Shown: positions 1-7,879, counted from the stretch's first letter. The stretch: DNA of 18,012 nt from JBDNBY01 sp039767595 (GCA_039767595.1 JBDNBY010000100.1:1-18012); one strand, 5' to 3'. Program-made: numbers and translations. Notes: a model not told the origin generated them from the sequence alone.

Positions 1-555
1 CCCAGTGGCGGGATGCTCCTGATGCATGTCCGCTAACTCACGGATTTGCTTTGATGTCATTTCTTCTGGGTACGCTGTCTCAAGGGATAACTCGTGTAAC
101 GCAAAGCCAACGTGGCGAAGCTCGTCACGCTGATACTTCGTCGCGCCTGATTGCATCTGATTTGAACTGTATTGCTGCAGCCACTGCGCACAGGTCCGCT
201 TGCGTGCTTCTTCCGCTCTGCGCGCGCGGTCTATCGCTCTGGAAGTCAGGGCGGGGTCCTCACCTGCTCGAACCTGCGACTTAATGGTTTCGGCTGCAAG
301 GCGGGCTTCTGCTGGTGACATCAATACTGGGTCGCCCAATTTAATTGTGCGCTGGGGGTGGCGTTTTCCCCCGTCGAGATATCCGCGTTTGCGATATGCG
401 TAGGTCCAGCTGCAGCTCTTACTGTTGATCACCAGCTTCAGGCCCGCGCAGGTCTCATCTGATAAGGTAATCCGTTCACCAAGCAGTCGCTGCTCCTTAA
501 CGAACTTTTCGATGGAGCGTTGATCGATCTTACATGTGATACTTTTAGACGGCAT
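1..555 (-). CDS. Tyrosine recombinase (phage/island integrase), N-terminal part, truncated by window edge
   Basis: The frame is open from an ATG at 555-553 to the first base of the window, giving 185 codons with no stop, so the C-terminal catalytic domain lies outside. Residues about 10-100 look like the arm-type DNA-binding domain (DUF4102) of P4-like integrases: a segment ending GLKLVINSKSCSWTYAYR, then a basic stretch, then IKLGDPVLMSPAEARL, matching the usual 'lGd...ls.aeAR' pattern. Residues about 100-130 are a charged helical linker rich in Arg/Glu/Ala. The core-binding domain starts about residue 132 (CAQWLQQY). The catalytic Arg-His-Arg-Tyr residues cannot be checked. The gene reads away from the tRNA-like sequence at 667-743, about 110 bp behind its start, so it probably belongs to an integrated element extending left of the window. 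No strong Shine-Dalgarno precedes the ATG. The family call is by motif recognition only. Confidence 0.82.
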   Translation of the reverse strand, partial: MPSKSITCKIDQRSIEKFVKEQRLLGERITLSDETCAGLKLVINSKSCSWTYAYRKRGYLDGGKRHPQRTIKLGDPVLMSPAEARLAAETIKSQVRAGEDPALTSRAIDRARRAEEARKRTCAQWLQQYSSNQMQSGATKYQRDELRHVGFALHELSLETAYPEEMTSKQIRELADMHQEHPATG

Positions 556-557
556 TT

Positions 558-612
558 TTAGCGAGACGCTCAGCGAGACAAAGTTACGGTTCTGAGCGGA
601 GATTAGCGAGAC
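558..612. repeat. Three direct repeats of AGCGAGAC upstream of the integrase
   Basis: The octamer AGCGAGAC occurs at 560-567, 572-579 and 605-612. The first and third copies extend to an identical TTAGCGAGAC (558-567 and 603-612). All three face the same way and lie between the integrase start and the tRNA-like sequence. This is where arm-type integrase binding sites, or operators for the integrase promoter, are normally found. The repeats are seen directly; the binding role is inferred. Confidence 0.6.
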
Positions 613-666
613 ATTGAGGAGTTTACAATTGAAAATAGTGCAATATATGTGAACTTTATGCCCAAA

Positions 667-743
667 TACCCCTGTATCTCAGCTGATAGAGCAACTGACT
701 TATAATCAGCAGGTTGAGGGTTCGAGTCCTTCAGGGATCGCCA
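667..743 (+). tRNA. tRNA-Ile(UAU)-like sequence, probably degenerate; candidate attachment site
   Basis: A D-arm-like segment (677-692, three of four pairs) is followed by an anticodon arm. Its stem 694-698/706-710 has four pairs plus an A-C mismatch, and its loop CTTATAA (699-705) puts TAT at 701-703. A T-arm follows (GAGGG 716-720, TTCGAGT loop, CCTTC 728-732), with an encoded CCA at 741-743. The acceptor stem is faulty. In the normal register the 3' strand AGGGATC (733-739) pairs badly with 668-674. CCCTG (670-674) instead pairs with CAGGG (732-736), one base out of register and clashing with the T stem. This suggests a single-base indel or a decayed or recombined copy. Most proteobacteria read AUA with a CAT-anticodon tRNA-Ile2, so a TAT anticodon also points to foreign or non-functional origin. 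It could still be a functional mobile-element tRNA. Confidence 0.5.
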
Positions 744-1086
744 TACTCTCATCTTCATAGAGGTTTGCGGTATGATGTGCCTTAGCGCCGGGCGGTGGGA
801 GCTTGGTTCACCAAACCGCATAGGTCTGCTTTTTTATCCGTTTGCTCGCGTATCTGAAACGGCTGGGGACGGCCACCTGAGCCCAGTTTTTTGCGTATAC
901 TAAGGGTGAGTGATATCTCAACGTTGCGATCAGGGCGCATAATGGATAAACTCGCGTGAAAATACTCGTCAGCCTTTAACACTTGTGTCCGCAGCCATGT
1001 TCGATGATCATTCTTTGGATAGTCTTAAGCCTTTTGCGTATCATATTGGCCGGTTTAGTTTTTGAAGTTTGATTTGAAAAGTCGCA
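744..1086. other. Intergenic stretch with no recognisable gene
   Basis: About 340 bp between the tRNA-like sequence and the icd promoter. Short minus-strand frames here (782-982 and 976-1194) show no recognisable motif, no convincing ribosome binding site and low-complexity-like composition. I see no hairpin terminator or repeat. It may be remnant DNA at the boundary of the integrated element. Confidence 0.5.
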
Positions 1087-1115
1087 TTGCAGCTTACTGT
1101 ATTCCATGGTATACA
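1087..1115 (+). promoter_or_regulatory. Predicted sigma-70-type promoter of icd
   Basis: A -35 element TTGCAG (1087-1092) is separated by exactly 17 bp from a -10 element TATACA (1110-1115). Transcription would start near 1122, giving a leader of about 44 nt before the ATG at 1166. This is the best promoter match seen in the window. It is a sequence match only. Confidence 0.5.
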
Positions 1116-1165
1116 ATTGGTAATCCATCGGAAAAACACCAATTTTGAAAGATCGGCAGAGATAC

Positions 1166-3394
1166 ATGACCAACACACCCACAGCAGATATCATTTACAC
1201 CAAAGTTGACGAAGCGCCCCAGCTCGCCTCGGTTTCGCTTCTTCCTGTTATTCAGTCCTTTGCCAAAGCGGCGGGCATCAGTGTGGGTGTCAAGGACATC
1301 TCGCTCGCGGGGCGGATCATTGCAGCCTTTCCTGAGACTCTAACGGCGGACCAGCGTCAGGCCGATGATTTGGCCGAGTTGGGTGAATTGGTCAAACAGC
1401 CGACTGCGAATGTGATCAAGCTGCCTAATATCTCGGCCTCGGTGCCGCAGCTTGTGGCGGCAGTTAAGGAACTGCAGGACAAAGGCTATGCCATCCCTGA
1501 CTATCCCGAAGATCCGGCGACTGAGGCGCAAAAGGCCATTCGTGCCCGCTTTGATGCGATCAAAGGCTCGGCCGTTAATCCAGTTCTGCGCGAAGGCAAC
1601 TCGGATCGCCGCGCTGCCGTCGCCGTCAAAAACTATGCGATGGCCAATCCCCATTCGATGGGCACATGGGCACCTGATAGCAAGACGGTCGTCTCCACAA
1701 TGTCCGCAAATGACTTCTTTTCCAACGAACAATCGACAACGCTCACGGCCGAGCAGGCTGGCGCGGCACGTATTGAACTTGTGGCCAACGACGGCAGTGT
1801 CACGGTGCTCAAGGACGGCGTATCTTATGCGGCGGGCACGGTGGTGGACGCGACATTCATGTCTGCGCGCGCGCTCGATAGCTTTTTGGCGGCGCAGATC
1901 GACGCAACAAAAGCCGCCGGCACGCTGTTTTCGATCCACCTCAAGGCAACAATGATGAAAGTGTCTGACCCGATCATCTTTGGCCATGCGGTAAAAGTGT
2001 TCCTGCAACCGGTTTTTGACCGCTATGGCGACGCATTGACCGCCGCTGGCGTTAACCCAAATTCTGGCCTAGGTGTGCTGCTTGATCAAGTTGCGGCCAT
2101 GCCCGAGGCCGAGGAAATCCTCGCCGCGATTGATGCCGTGATGGCGGATCGTCCAGCGATGTATATGGTCAATTCCGACAAAGGGATCACCAATCTGCAC
2201 GTTCCCTCGGATGTGATCATTGATGCCTCGATGCCGGCGTTGATCCGCGCGGGCGGTAAAGGCTGGGGCCCAGATGGCAAAGAGGCCGACACCAACTGTG
2301 TTATCCCTGATAGCTCTTACGCGCCGGTCTATGATGAGGCTGTGTCATATTTCAAAGAAACAGGCGCGCTTGATCCGCGCACTGCGGGTACTGTGCAAAA
2401 TATCGGCCTGATGGCTCAAAAGGCCGAAGAATACGGCTCACACCCAACGACATTTGAAATTCCTCACGGCGGCACGGTACGTATCGTATTTGCGAACGGC
2501 GACATCGTTTTGGAACATACGGTCGAGGCCGGAGATATCTGGCGCTCCGCATCAACCAAGAAGGCCCCGATCGAGGATTGGGTGAAACTTGCCATCAGCC
2601 GTCAAAATGCCGAAGGCTGTGAGGCGATTTTCTGGCTCGACGCGGCACGCGCGCATGACGCCGAACTGCTCAAATATGTCGAACCGATCCTTGCCGCGGC
2701 TGGTGTGGCCGATAGGTTTGAGATTATGGCGCCGCGTGAGGCGACCCGTCGCTCCCTCGAAACCATCCGCGCAGGTCAAAATTCCATCGCGGTCTCGGGC
2801 AACGTGCTGCGCGACTATCTGACGGATCTCTTCCCTATCCTCGAACTGGGCACATCGGCCAAAATGCTGTCGATTGTTAAGTTGATGAACGGCGGCGGCC
2901 TGTTTGAAACGGGGGCCGGCGGCTCTGCGCCAAAACACGTTCAGCAATTGGCCGAGGTCAACCACTTGCGCTGGGATTCCCTCGGGGAATTCTGCGCCCT
3001 TGGCGAAAGCCTCAAGTTCCTCGCGGACACAAAGGATAACGCAAAAGCGCGTATTCTGGGCCATGCGGTGGATCGCGCGACGCAGGGTGTCTTGGATGAA
3101 AACAAGTCACCGCAGTATAAAGTTGGCCAAACGGACAACCGCCACAGCCATTATTACTTTGCGCTTTATTGGGCCAAGGCCTTGTCCAGCCAGACCGAAG
3201 ATGCGGCGCTACAGGCGACGTTCACGCCTATTGCCCAAGCCCTTGAAGAGAATGAGAAAACCATCGTTTCCGAGCTTTCGGCCGCAGAGGGCAGCCCAGC
3301 CGATCTCGGGGGGTACTACCTCACGGATCAAGCAAAAACCGAGAGTGTGATGCGCGCATCTCCGACGTTGCTGGGCATTCTGAGCGCGCTCTAA
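1166..3394 (+). CDS. icd: Isocitrate dehydrogenase (NADP+), monomeric type
   Basis: Cytoplasmic TCA-cycle enzyme converting isocitrate and NADP+ to 2-oxoglutarate, CO2 and NADPH. The ATG at 1166 gives 742 aa, the normal length of the single-chain IDH family (about 735-745), which is unrelated in length to the 410-420 aa homodimeric enzyme. A TTG seven codons upstream would add only MKDRQRY and is less likely. The isocitrate phosphate/carboxylate-binding segment is visible as S135-A-V-N138-P-V-L-R142, followed by R148 and the family block NPHSMGTW (161-168). Later blocks typical of the family are LDAARAHD, which supplies the metal-binding Asp residues, and [12 protein letters not shown] near the C-terminus. 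The reading frame is intact. It has its own promoter and a strong terminator, so it appears monocistronic. Confidence in function is very high. Confidence 0.97.
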   Translation: MTNTPTADIIYTKVDEAPQLASVSLLPVIQSFAKAAGISVGVKDISLAGRIIAAFPETLTADQRQADDLAELGELVKQPTANVIKLPNISASVPQLVAAVKELQDKGYAIPDYPEDPATEAQKAIRARFDAIKGSAVNPVLREGNSDRRAAVAVKNYAMANPHSMGTWAPDSKTVVSTMSANDFFSNEQSTTLTAEQAGAARIELVANDGSVTVLKDGVSYAAGTVVDATFMSARALDSFLAAQIDATKAAGTLFSIHLKATMMKVSDPIIFGHAVKVFLQPVFDRYGDALTAAGVNPNSGLGVLLDQVAAMPEAEEILAAIDAVMADRPAMYMVNSDKGITNLHVPSDVIIDASMPALIRAGGKGWGPDGKEADTNCVIPDSSYAPVYDEAVSYFKETGALDPRTAGTVQNIGLMAQKAEEYGSHPTTFEIPHGGTVRIVFANGDIVLEHTVEAGDIWRSASTKKAPIEDWVKLAISRQNAEGCEAIFWLDAARAHDAELLKYVEPILAAAGVADRFEIMAPREATRRSLETIRAGQNSIAVSGNVLRDYLTDLFPILELGTSAKMLSIVKLMNGGGLFETGAGGSAPKHVQQLAEVNHLRWDSLGEFCALGESLKFLADTKDNAKARILGHAVDRATQGVLDENKSPQYKVGQTDNRHSHYYFALYWAKALSSQTEDAALQATFTPIAQALEENEKTIVSELSAAEGSPADLGGYYLTDQAKTESVMRASPTLLGILSAL

Positions 3395-3420
3395 TCCCAT
3401 ACTGCGGATACCAGACCACG

Positions 3421-3463
3421 CGAAACCTGCGCTATAGCCAAGCGCAGGTTTCGTTCGTTTTTG
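3421..3463 (+). terminator. Rho-independent terminator of icd
   Basis: A perfect 13-bp inverted repeat, CGAAACCTGCGCT (3421-3433) with AGCGCAGGTTTCG (3441-3453), encloses a 7-nt loop. It is followed by TTCGTTTTTG. It begins 26 bp after the icd stop codon. Confidence 0.92.
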
Positions 3464-3467
3464 CCAA

Positions 3468-3482
3468 GGCACATGATGTGCC
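3468..3482. repeat. Perfect 15-bp palindrome GGCACATGATGTGCC
   Basis: Seven-base arms GGCACAT/ATGTGCC flank a central G, just after the icd terminator and about 200 bp before the next gene. It could be an operator, but no known regulator site is recognised. Confidence 0.4.
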
Positions 3483-3601
3483 GCGCTCATCACTCCGATG
3501 CGTGTCACCATGGTGCATCTGCCAAGACATCTGAGTGAGGCCGTGTCAGCGCCCCCAGTGACCCCGTCCCAATCATCGCCTCAAAAATGCACATTTGCTC
3601 A

Positions 3602-3624
3602 ATGACATTTCTAGCCTATGTCAT
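3602..3624. repeat. Inverted repeat ATGACAT-N9-ATGTCAT
   Basis: Perfect 7-bp arms at 3602-3608 and 3618-3624 are separated by nine bases, about 60-80 bp upstream of the Rossmann-like gene. The position and centre-to-centre spacing would suit a dimeric regulator. No T-tract follows, so it is not a terminator. Confidence 0.4.
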
Positions 3625-3686
3625 GTGTTAATCGGAGCCACGTAAAACAATACCGTGCAACGATATCATGTGGATGACTGCCAGAA

Positions 3687-4451
3687 TTGGAAACTCTATA
3701 CGTGTCGCACGCAAAAAACGCAGATAAAATATTGGTTCTGGGCTCGGCTCCCAATGCGGTTCATGCGACCGAGATGGACCTCAGCATATATGATCAAATC
3801 ATCGTTATAAATAATGCGTGGCGGGTGATTGCCTGTTGGACTGAGCATATTTTCCCGTATGATTTTCCCAAAGAGCATCAGCCCCAACACTACGCATCGG
3901 ATCAAAAGGTGATCGATGAGAATCTGTTTGTGCCGCAGCAAAATGAATTTGGTGGGTTTGTGTTTGCCGGTGGCACGATGGCATTCACGGCGCTCTACTG
4001 GGCATTGGGCGCGCATCGGCCCGCCGAAATTCATATTCTGGGATGCGATATGGTCTACCCTGACCAAGGTTCAACGCATTTCTATGGATCCGGTACCGCG
4101 GACCCGTTGCGGGATGATATCACCTTGCGTGATCTTTATGCAAAGTCATCTCGGTTTATGTGCATGGCGGCGGCGCAGGATTGTCAGGTCTTTAATCTGT
4201 CTACACAGCCCTCAAAATTGTGTTTTCCGCGCTACGTTGAGGGCTCTGATCAGGCGCGATCTGGCCCCATTCTCAATCGATCAGCTGTCCAAGACATCTT
4301 GGACACAGAGGCCGCGCTTGGGTATTTTGTGCCCAGTGGCCGATACTGGGAGGCGGCAGAGCGTTTCGATATTAAGGCGCTGGATAAAGTCGACGGGCTT
4401 TGGCGCCGTTTAGGTCAATCGATGGCGGCGGTCTCAGCTGAGCACCTCTAG
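3687..4451 (+). CDS. Conserved-looking Rossmann-fold protein of unknown function (DUF115/MptE-like)
   Basis: 254 aa with no signal peptide or membrane segment. Near the N-terminus a beta-strand/turn KILVLGSAPNAV (about 15-26) and a later IIVINNAWRV resemble the nucleotide-sugar or pterin-diphosphate binding fold of DUF115/MptE-like proteins and some surface-glycan glycosyltransferases. A central block, GGTMAFTALYWALGAHRPAE, leads into IHILGCDMVYPDQGSTHFYG, where CDM...HFYG looks like a conserved active-site stretch. I do not assign a substrate. The start is uncertain. TTG at 3687 is the longest option, but GTG at 3702 has GGAAA at a suitable distance and gives 249 aa; no in-frame ATG lies nearby. 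The gene converges on the oxygenase gene and overlaps its end by 4 bp. It might act in glycan or capsule synthesis, but that is speculative. Confidence 0.65.
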   Translation: METLYVSHAKNADKILVLGSAPNAVHATEMDLSIYDQIIVINNAWRVIACWTEHIFPYDFPKEHQPQHYASDQKVIDENLFVPQQNEFGGFVFAGGTMAFTALYWALGAHRPAEIHILGCDMVYPDQGSTHFYGSGTADPLRDDITLRDLYAKSSRFMCMAAAQDCQVFNLSTQPSKLCFPRYVEGSDQARSGPILNRSAVQDILDTEAALGYFVPSGRYWEAAERFDIKALDKVDGLWRRLGQSMAAVSAEHL

Positions 4452-5284
4452 TCAATATAAGCATCGCTCCGTTTGCCAGCTCGTTCCCAATGAATGGGTA
4501 ATGTTCGGCCATAGAGCTGCTGAGTTCTTTCTGGATTTCCCACCATATCGGGCTGTTCCACATAAGAGAAAATAGCAACATATCTTGGCCGCTGCCCCGT
4601 GAGAGGGGCCACGCGGTGCAACGAGTAGCGACCTCGAAAGAGCTGTAGATCGCCAGGCTCTAATTCCAACACGCGCACTTTGTCAGAGGTGCCCTCTAGA
4701 ACGCGGCTGACCTCTTCGAAATTTTCCGACCCTTCGCGGATGGCCGGCGCATATTCGAATGCGCCGCCCTCTTCGGCATTTTGAATCGCCAATGTGACGG
4801 TGAAATTATTTGTGTCAAAATGCCAAGGAAATCCGTTTCCTTCGGTGGCGGTGTTGATGATGACATCGGCAAGAGGATCTGCATATCGATAAAACGTATC
4901 TTGTTCGAAGCAGTCCTTTAAAAATTGATCAAACCCGTCAAAGTCATGAATGGAGCGTAAAGGCCCTGTCTTTGCAAAGTTATCGGCAGGCACGAACGCA
5001 TTAGAACGATCATAAAATTGGCGCCGCGGGTCCATTTTTGGCAAAGACGGGTCATCGGATGTGAAGTAGACATTTGTTCGGTTAAAGGATTGATGAGCCT
5101 GATCCGCGACCAAATCAGCCTCATCGCGGAGGGTGCGGATCCCCTGTGGCGTTAAAAAACCCTTTAGGACCGCGCACCCATCAAACTCGAGGTCAGCTCG
5201 AACGCGGGTCAACACCTCTTGTCGTTGTGCCCCCTCTTGGTGAATGGGATAGGCGTCTAGGTTTATCAGTTCATGAGCAGTCAT
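4448..5284 (-). CDS. 2-oxoglutarate/Fe(II)-dependent oxygenase, HalD/BesD-like (ArpA-type)
   Basis: 278 aa cytoplasmic protein. The HxD iron motif is clear in FPWHFDTNNF (H155, D157). The distal histidine lies in SLHRVAPLTGQRPRY (H223), with R232/R234 available to bind 2-oxoglutarate. EPGDLQLFRGRYSLHR is characteristic of this group of amino-acid-acting oxygenases. True halogenases of the HalD/BesD group replace the iron-binding Asp with Gly; here Asp is kept, so hydroxylation rather than halogenation is expected. The substrate cannot be read from sequence; a free amino acid or amino-acid derivative is a reasonable guess from the family. The ATG at 5284 is supported by GAGG seven bases upstream. 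The gene stands alone: downstream it meets a convergent gene, and upstream 128 bp separate it from the galactose operon end. Confidence 0.8.
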   Translation of the reverse strand: MTAHELINLDAYPIHQEGAQRQEVLTRVRADLEFDGCAVLKGFLTPQGIRTLRDEADLVADQAHQSFNRTNVYFTSDDPSLPKMDPRRQFYDRSNAFVPADNFAKTGPLRSIHDFDGFDQFLKDCFEQDTFYRYADPLADVIINTATEGNGFPWHFDTNNFTVTLAIQNAEEGGAFEYAPAIREGSENFEEVSRVLEGTSDKVRVLELEPGDLQLFRGRYSLHRVAPLTGQRPRYVAIFSYVEQPDMVGNPERTQQLYGRTLPIHWERAGKRSDAYID

Positions 5285-5412
5285 TGGGCGCCTCGTTCGT
5301 CGGTTATACTCTCAGTCAACCAAGGAACGCGGTGGCGTGTTTTTCAAAATGCGACAAAAGGTGAAATTTGCGACGTTTTTCTTAGGTCAAAGGACAATTC
5401 GCCGTGCGACCC

Positions 5413-6420
5413 TCAGATTTGCTCAAAGCGGTAGATGGTATGATTGCGATAGGTGTCCTCAGGGCGCAAAATAGCGGCGGGAAACTGTGCGTGATTGGGC
5501 GCATCTGGCCAATGCTGCGTTTCAAATGCAAGGCCGGCATTGGCCGCATAGGCGCGCCTCTCGAGCCCGAGACCCGCTGCGCAAGATAGGTGCGCGCCGT
5601 TATAGAGGTGCAAGCCATGTTGATTGGTCTCAACGCGCATGGCGATGTGGCTTTTGTCACTTTTGAGGCAGGCGACCTGTCGCAGTGCATCGCGCGGCGG
5701 GCTGGGGCAAAATGTCGTGTCGATCGGCGCGGTGCCAATTGGGCGTGGCGTCCTAAAGTCTATCTGGGATCCAGCAACGTCTTGCACTGTGCCCGTTGGG
5801 ATCAGATCGGCATCGACTTGTAGATACTCCGCGGCATCTATCCACAGGCTGTGATCGGCAACGCTGCGCGATCCATCTAAATTGAAATAACCGTGATGGG
5901 CCAAGCTACACGGCGTGGGGGTGGTCGATTGTGCCGAGAGTGAAATCTCCAACGCGCCAGCGGCGGTTAACGTAAAGCACGCCTCAATCCGAAGAGAGCC
6001 CGGAAACCCCATATGCCCATCGGGCAGCGTCAGGCCAAGGCGCGCTTGGTGCGGGGCGACACCGCGAATAGTCCAATTCAAATGGCTGCTGCCGTGTGCC
6101 CCGCCATGAAGGCAATGCCGCGCCCCGTCATTTTGACACAAGTGGTGGCGGGTGCCCTCGATCTCGAATTGGCCATCGGCGATGCGTCCGGCATAGCGTC
6201 CGACAATGGCCCCAACATATTCCAAGTCATTGAGATAGGGCGCCAAGTGATCCGCGCCCAGCACCAATGGATGCGCAACCCCCTCAAGGCGCAGGTCTTG
6301 AAGTGTTGCACCATAGGTCAGAAGATTGGCGCGCAATGCGCCATGTTGCAGGCAAATGCGCTGCACCGGCGCGCCCGAGGGAAGGTGACCAAAAAGGCCG
6401 ATGCGCTCGTTTGGGATCAC
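5413..6420 (-). CDS. galM: Aldose 1-epimerase (mutarotase)
   Basis: Interconverts alpha and beta anomers of galactose or other aldoses, supplying the anomer used by the dehydrogenase. Starting from the GTG at 6420-6418 the protein is 335 aa, normal for GalM. This start forms a GTGA overlap with the lactonase stop, typical of translational coupling. A longer form starting at 6456 would overlap the lactonase by 40 bp and is disfavoured. Conserved catalytic features are H105 in NDGARHCLHGG, H176 in CSLAHHGYFNL, and E300 in GLAFETQHWPDAPN, the general base. There is no signal peptide, so it is cytoplasmic. It is the last gene of the minus-strand operon, and no clear terminator is visible after it. 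Function is confident; specificity for galactose is inferred from the operon. Confidence 0.92.
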   Translation of the reverse strand: MIPNERIGLFGHLPSGAPVQRICLQHGALRANLLTYGATLQDLRLEGVAHPLVLGADHLAPYLNDLEYVGAIVGRYAGRIADGQFEIEGTRHHLCQNDGARHCLHGGAHGSSHLNWTIRGVAPHQARLGLTLPDGHMGFPGSLRIEACFTLTAAGALEISLSAQSTTPTPCSLAHHGYFNLDGSRSVADHSLWIDAAEYLQVDADLIPTGTVQDVAGSQIDFRTPRPIGTAPIDTTFCPSPPRDALRQVACLKSDKSHIAMRVETNQHGLHLYNGAHLSCAAGLGLERRAYAANAGLAFETQHWPDAPNHAQFPAAILRPEDTYRNHTIYRFEQI

Positions 6421-7274
6421 GATAGGATAACCTGATGCTCCAATTGGCCGACGCAAGTGGTCGCGATTGACTGCACTGTGCCGTCAGATGCGCTGGGCTG
6501 CGCAAGGCTCTGTGTGGCGGATGTCACAAAGAGAGTTGTGAGGTCTGGGCCACCAAACGCGGGGCAGCTGGGCTGTTGCGCGGGTAGGCGGATCACTTGG
6601 TCAACGCTGCCATCTGGCGCATAGCGCGTGACTTGTGCGGCGCCCCATTGCGCGCTCCATAGATAGCCTTGGGCATCCACGACCGCCCCGTCGGGGTTCA
6701 ACGCGTCTGCGGTCATATCCACAAAAACCTCGGCGCGGCCCACCGGCCACCCGTCGCGATCAAGCGTTTGGCGCATGATCTGCCGTGTTGGCGTGTCCGC
6801 GTAATAGGCAAATCTTCGATCTGGCGAAAAACAAATCGCATTTGAAATCGTGATATCCCCAACCAGTTTGCGCAGCGCACCTTGGTAGTATCGGTAGATC
6901 GATCCCGCGCCATACTCGGCGGATTTGCCCATCGTCCCGATCCAAAAACCACCCCAAGGATCCGCGCGCCCATCATTTGAGCGTGTCACAGGATTGTCCG
7001 CCTCGAGTGGCATCAGATCGCGCCGTTGGGCGGTCTCAATATTAAATTGGAACAAGGCCGTTTCCGAGGCAATGAGCAGATGGTGATCATCCACCCATCC
7101 CGCGGCCGAGACATGTTCGTCAAATTGCCATAGATGCTGGCCTCTATCGCTTTGGCTCAGCAATTGTTTGGCGTTGATGTCAAACCAGAACAATTGCTTG
7201 CGCGCGGGGTGCCACAGCGGGCCTTCGCCTAAGTGGCATATGCGGTCATCAAATGTTGCGGCACTGCCAGTCAT
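6417..7274 (-). CDS. SMP-30/gluconolactonase-family sugar lactonase
   Basis: Predicted to hydrolyse the sugar-1,4- or 1,5-lactone released by the SDR dehydrogenase (galactonolactone to galactonate). 285 aa, usual for this six-bladed beta-propeller family. The metal ligands line up with those of human SMP30: E17 in LGEGPLWHP, N145 in ISNAICFSPD and D195 in NPDGAVVD. N100 in SNDGRADPWGGFWIGT matches the substrate/metal-side Asn. The ATG overlaps the aldolase stop by 4 bp (ATGA). Its place between the aldolase and mutarotase genes of an oxidative sugar operon makes a lactonase role much more likely than the unrelated esterase activities of the fold. The exact lactone (galactono-, arabino- or fucono-) is inferred. 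Confidence 0.88.
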   Translation of the reverse strand: MTGSAATFDDRICHLGEGPLWHPARKQLFWFDINAKQLLSQSDRGQHLWQFDEHVSAAGWVDDHHLLIASETALFQFNIETAQRRDLMPLEADNPVTRSNDGRADPWGGFWIGTMGKSAEYGAGSIYRYYQGALRKLVGDITISNAICFSPDRRFAYYADTPTRQIMRQTLDRDGWPVGRAEVFVDMTADALNPDGAVVDAQGYLWSAQWGAAQVTRYAPDGSVDQVIRLPAQQPSCPAFGGPDLTTLFVTSATQSLAQPSASDGTVQSIATTCVGQLEHQVILS

Positions 7275-7879
7275 ATTCCAAATGCCTCATCATAGGCTGC
7301 GACAAGTGTTGCGGCCTTTTGTGCGACGATTTGTGCGCTGTCATTGGGTTTATAGATGGCCGATCCAATGCCAAACCCATCGGCGCCTGCCGCGGCCCAT
7401 GCGGCGAAATTTTCTGGGCCAGCGCCGCCCACGGCCAAAACCTGCGTACCACTGGGCAAAACGGCGCGCATCGCCTTGAGCCCCTGTGGCCCAAGCAATG
7501 ACCCTGGAAAGAGTTTGAGGCCATCTGCCCCAGCGCGCAGCGCGCAGAAACATTCGGTCGGGGTCATGACGCCGGGGTAGGATGCCATGCCGAGGGATTT
7601 GGTCTGCTCAATGACGCGCGTGTTGCAATTGGGCGAGACGATCAGCTGCCCGCCCACATCATGGACGCGCGTAACATCGGCCTCGGTCAAAACCGTGCCC
7701 GCGCCGATGAGGGCGTGTTGGCCGAACTCTTGGACCAAAATCGCGATGCTGTCGATGGGATCGGGCGAGTTGAGCGGCACTTCGATCTTCGTAATGCCCG
7801 CCTCAATCAATGCCGCGCCAATGGCTGCGACATCACGGGGCAGGACCCCTCGCAAAATGGCAATGATATTTCGGGTCAT
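7271..7879 (-). CDS. dgoA: 2-dehydro-3-deoxy-6-phosphogalactonate aldolase
   Basis: Class I aldolase splitting KDPGal to pyruvate and D-glyceraldehyde-3-phosphate. The true start is the ATG at 7879, which forms an ATGA overlap with the kinase stop and gives 202 aa (E. coli DgoA is about 205). The longer frame upstream to 7999 lies inside the kinase gene and is not credible. The KDPG/KDPGal aldolase signature is present: E33 in KIEVPLNSPDP (general base), GAGTVL (60-64) and the Schiff-base lysine K122 in GLKLFPGS. The run FPGSLLGPQGLKAMRAVLP is typical of the galactonate rather than the gluconate branch. Together with the adjacent kinase this identifies the pathway as De Ley-Doudoroff. Confidence 0.93.
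   Translation of the reverse strand: MTRNIIAILRGVLPRDVAAIGAALIEAGITKIEVPLNSPDPIDSIAILVQEFGQHALIGAGTVLTEADVTRVHDVGGQLIVSPNCNTRVIEQTKSLGMASYPGVMTPTECFCALRAGADGLKLFPGSLLGPQGLKAMRAVLPSGTQVLAVGGAGPENFAAWAAAGADGFGIGSAIYKPNDSAQIVAQKAATLVAAYDEAFGI

Noticed and set aside
51..403. Plus-strand frames over the integrase
   Set aside because: They lie antisense to the recognisable integrase frame and show no protein-family motif.
603..821. Minus-strand frame of 72 aa containing the string DSNPQPADYKSVAL
   Set aside because: This is the antisense translation of the tRNA-like sequence, a well-known source of spurious protein entries; it has no ribosome binding site.
782..1194. Two short minus-strand frames between the tRNA-like sequence and icd
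   Set aside because: No motif or ribosome binding site was recognised, and one overlaps the icd promoter and start.
1340..3064. Long antisense frames within icd (222 aa and 170 aa)
   Set aside because: Both are Arg/His/Cys-rich shadows of a clearly coding GC-biased gene, with no independent support.
4448..5284. Halogenase function for the HalD/BesD-like protein
   Set aside because: The iron motif is HFD, not H-x-G, so there is no open site for chloride.
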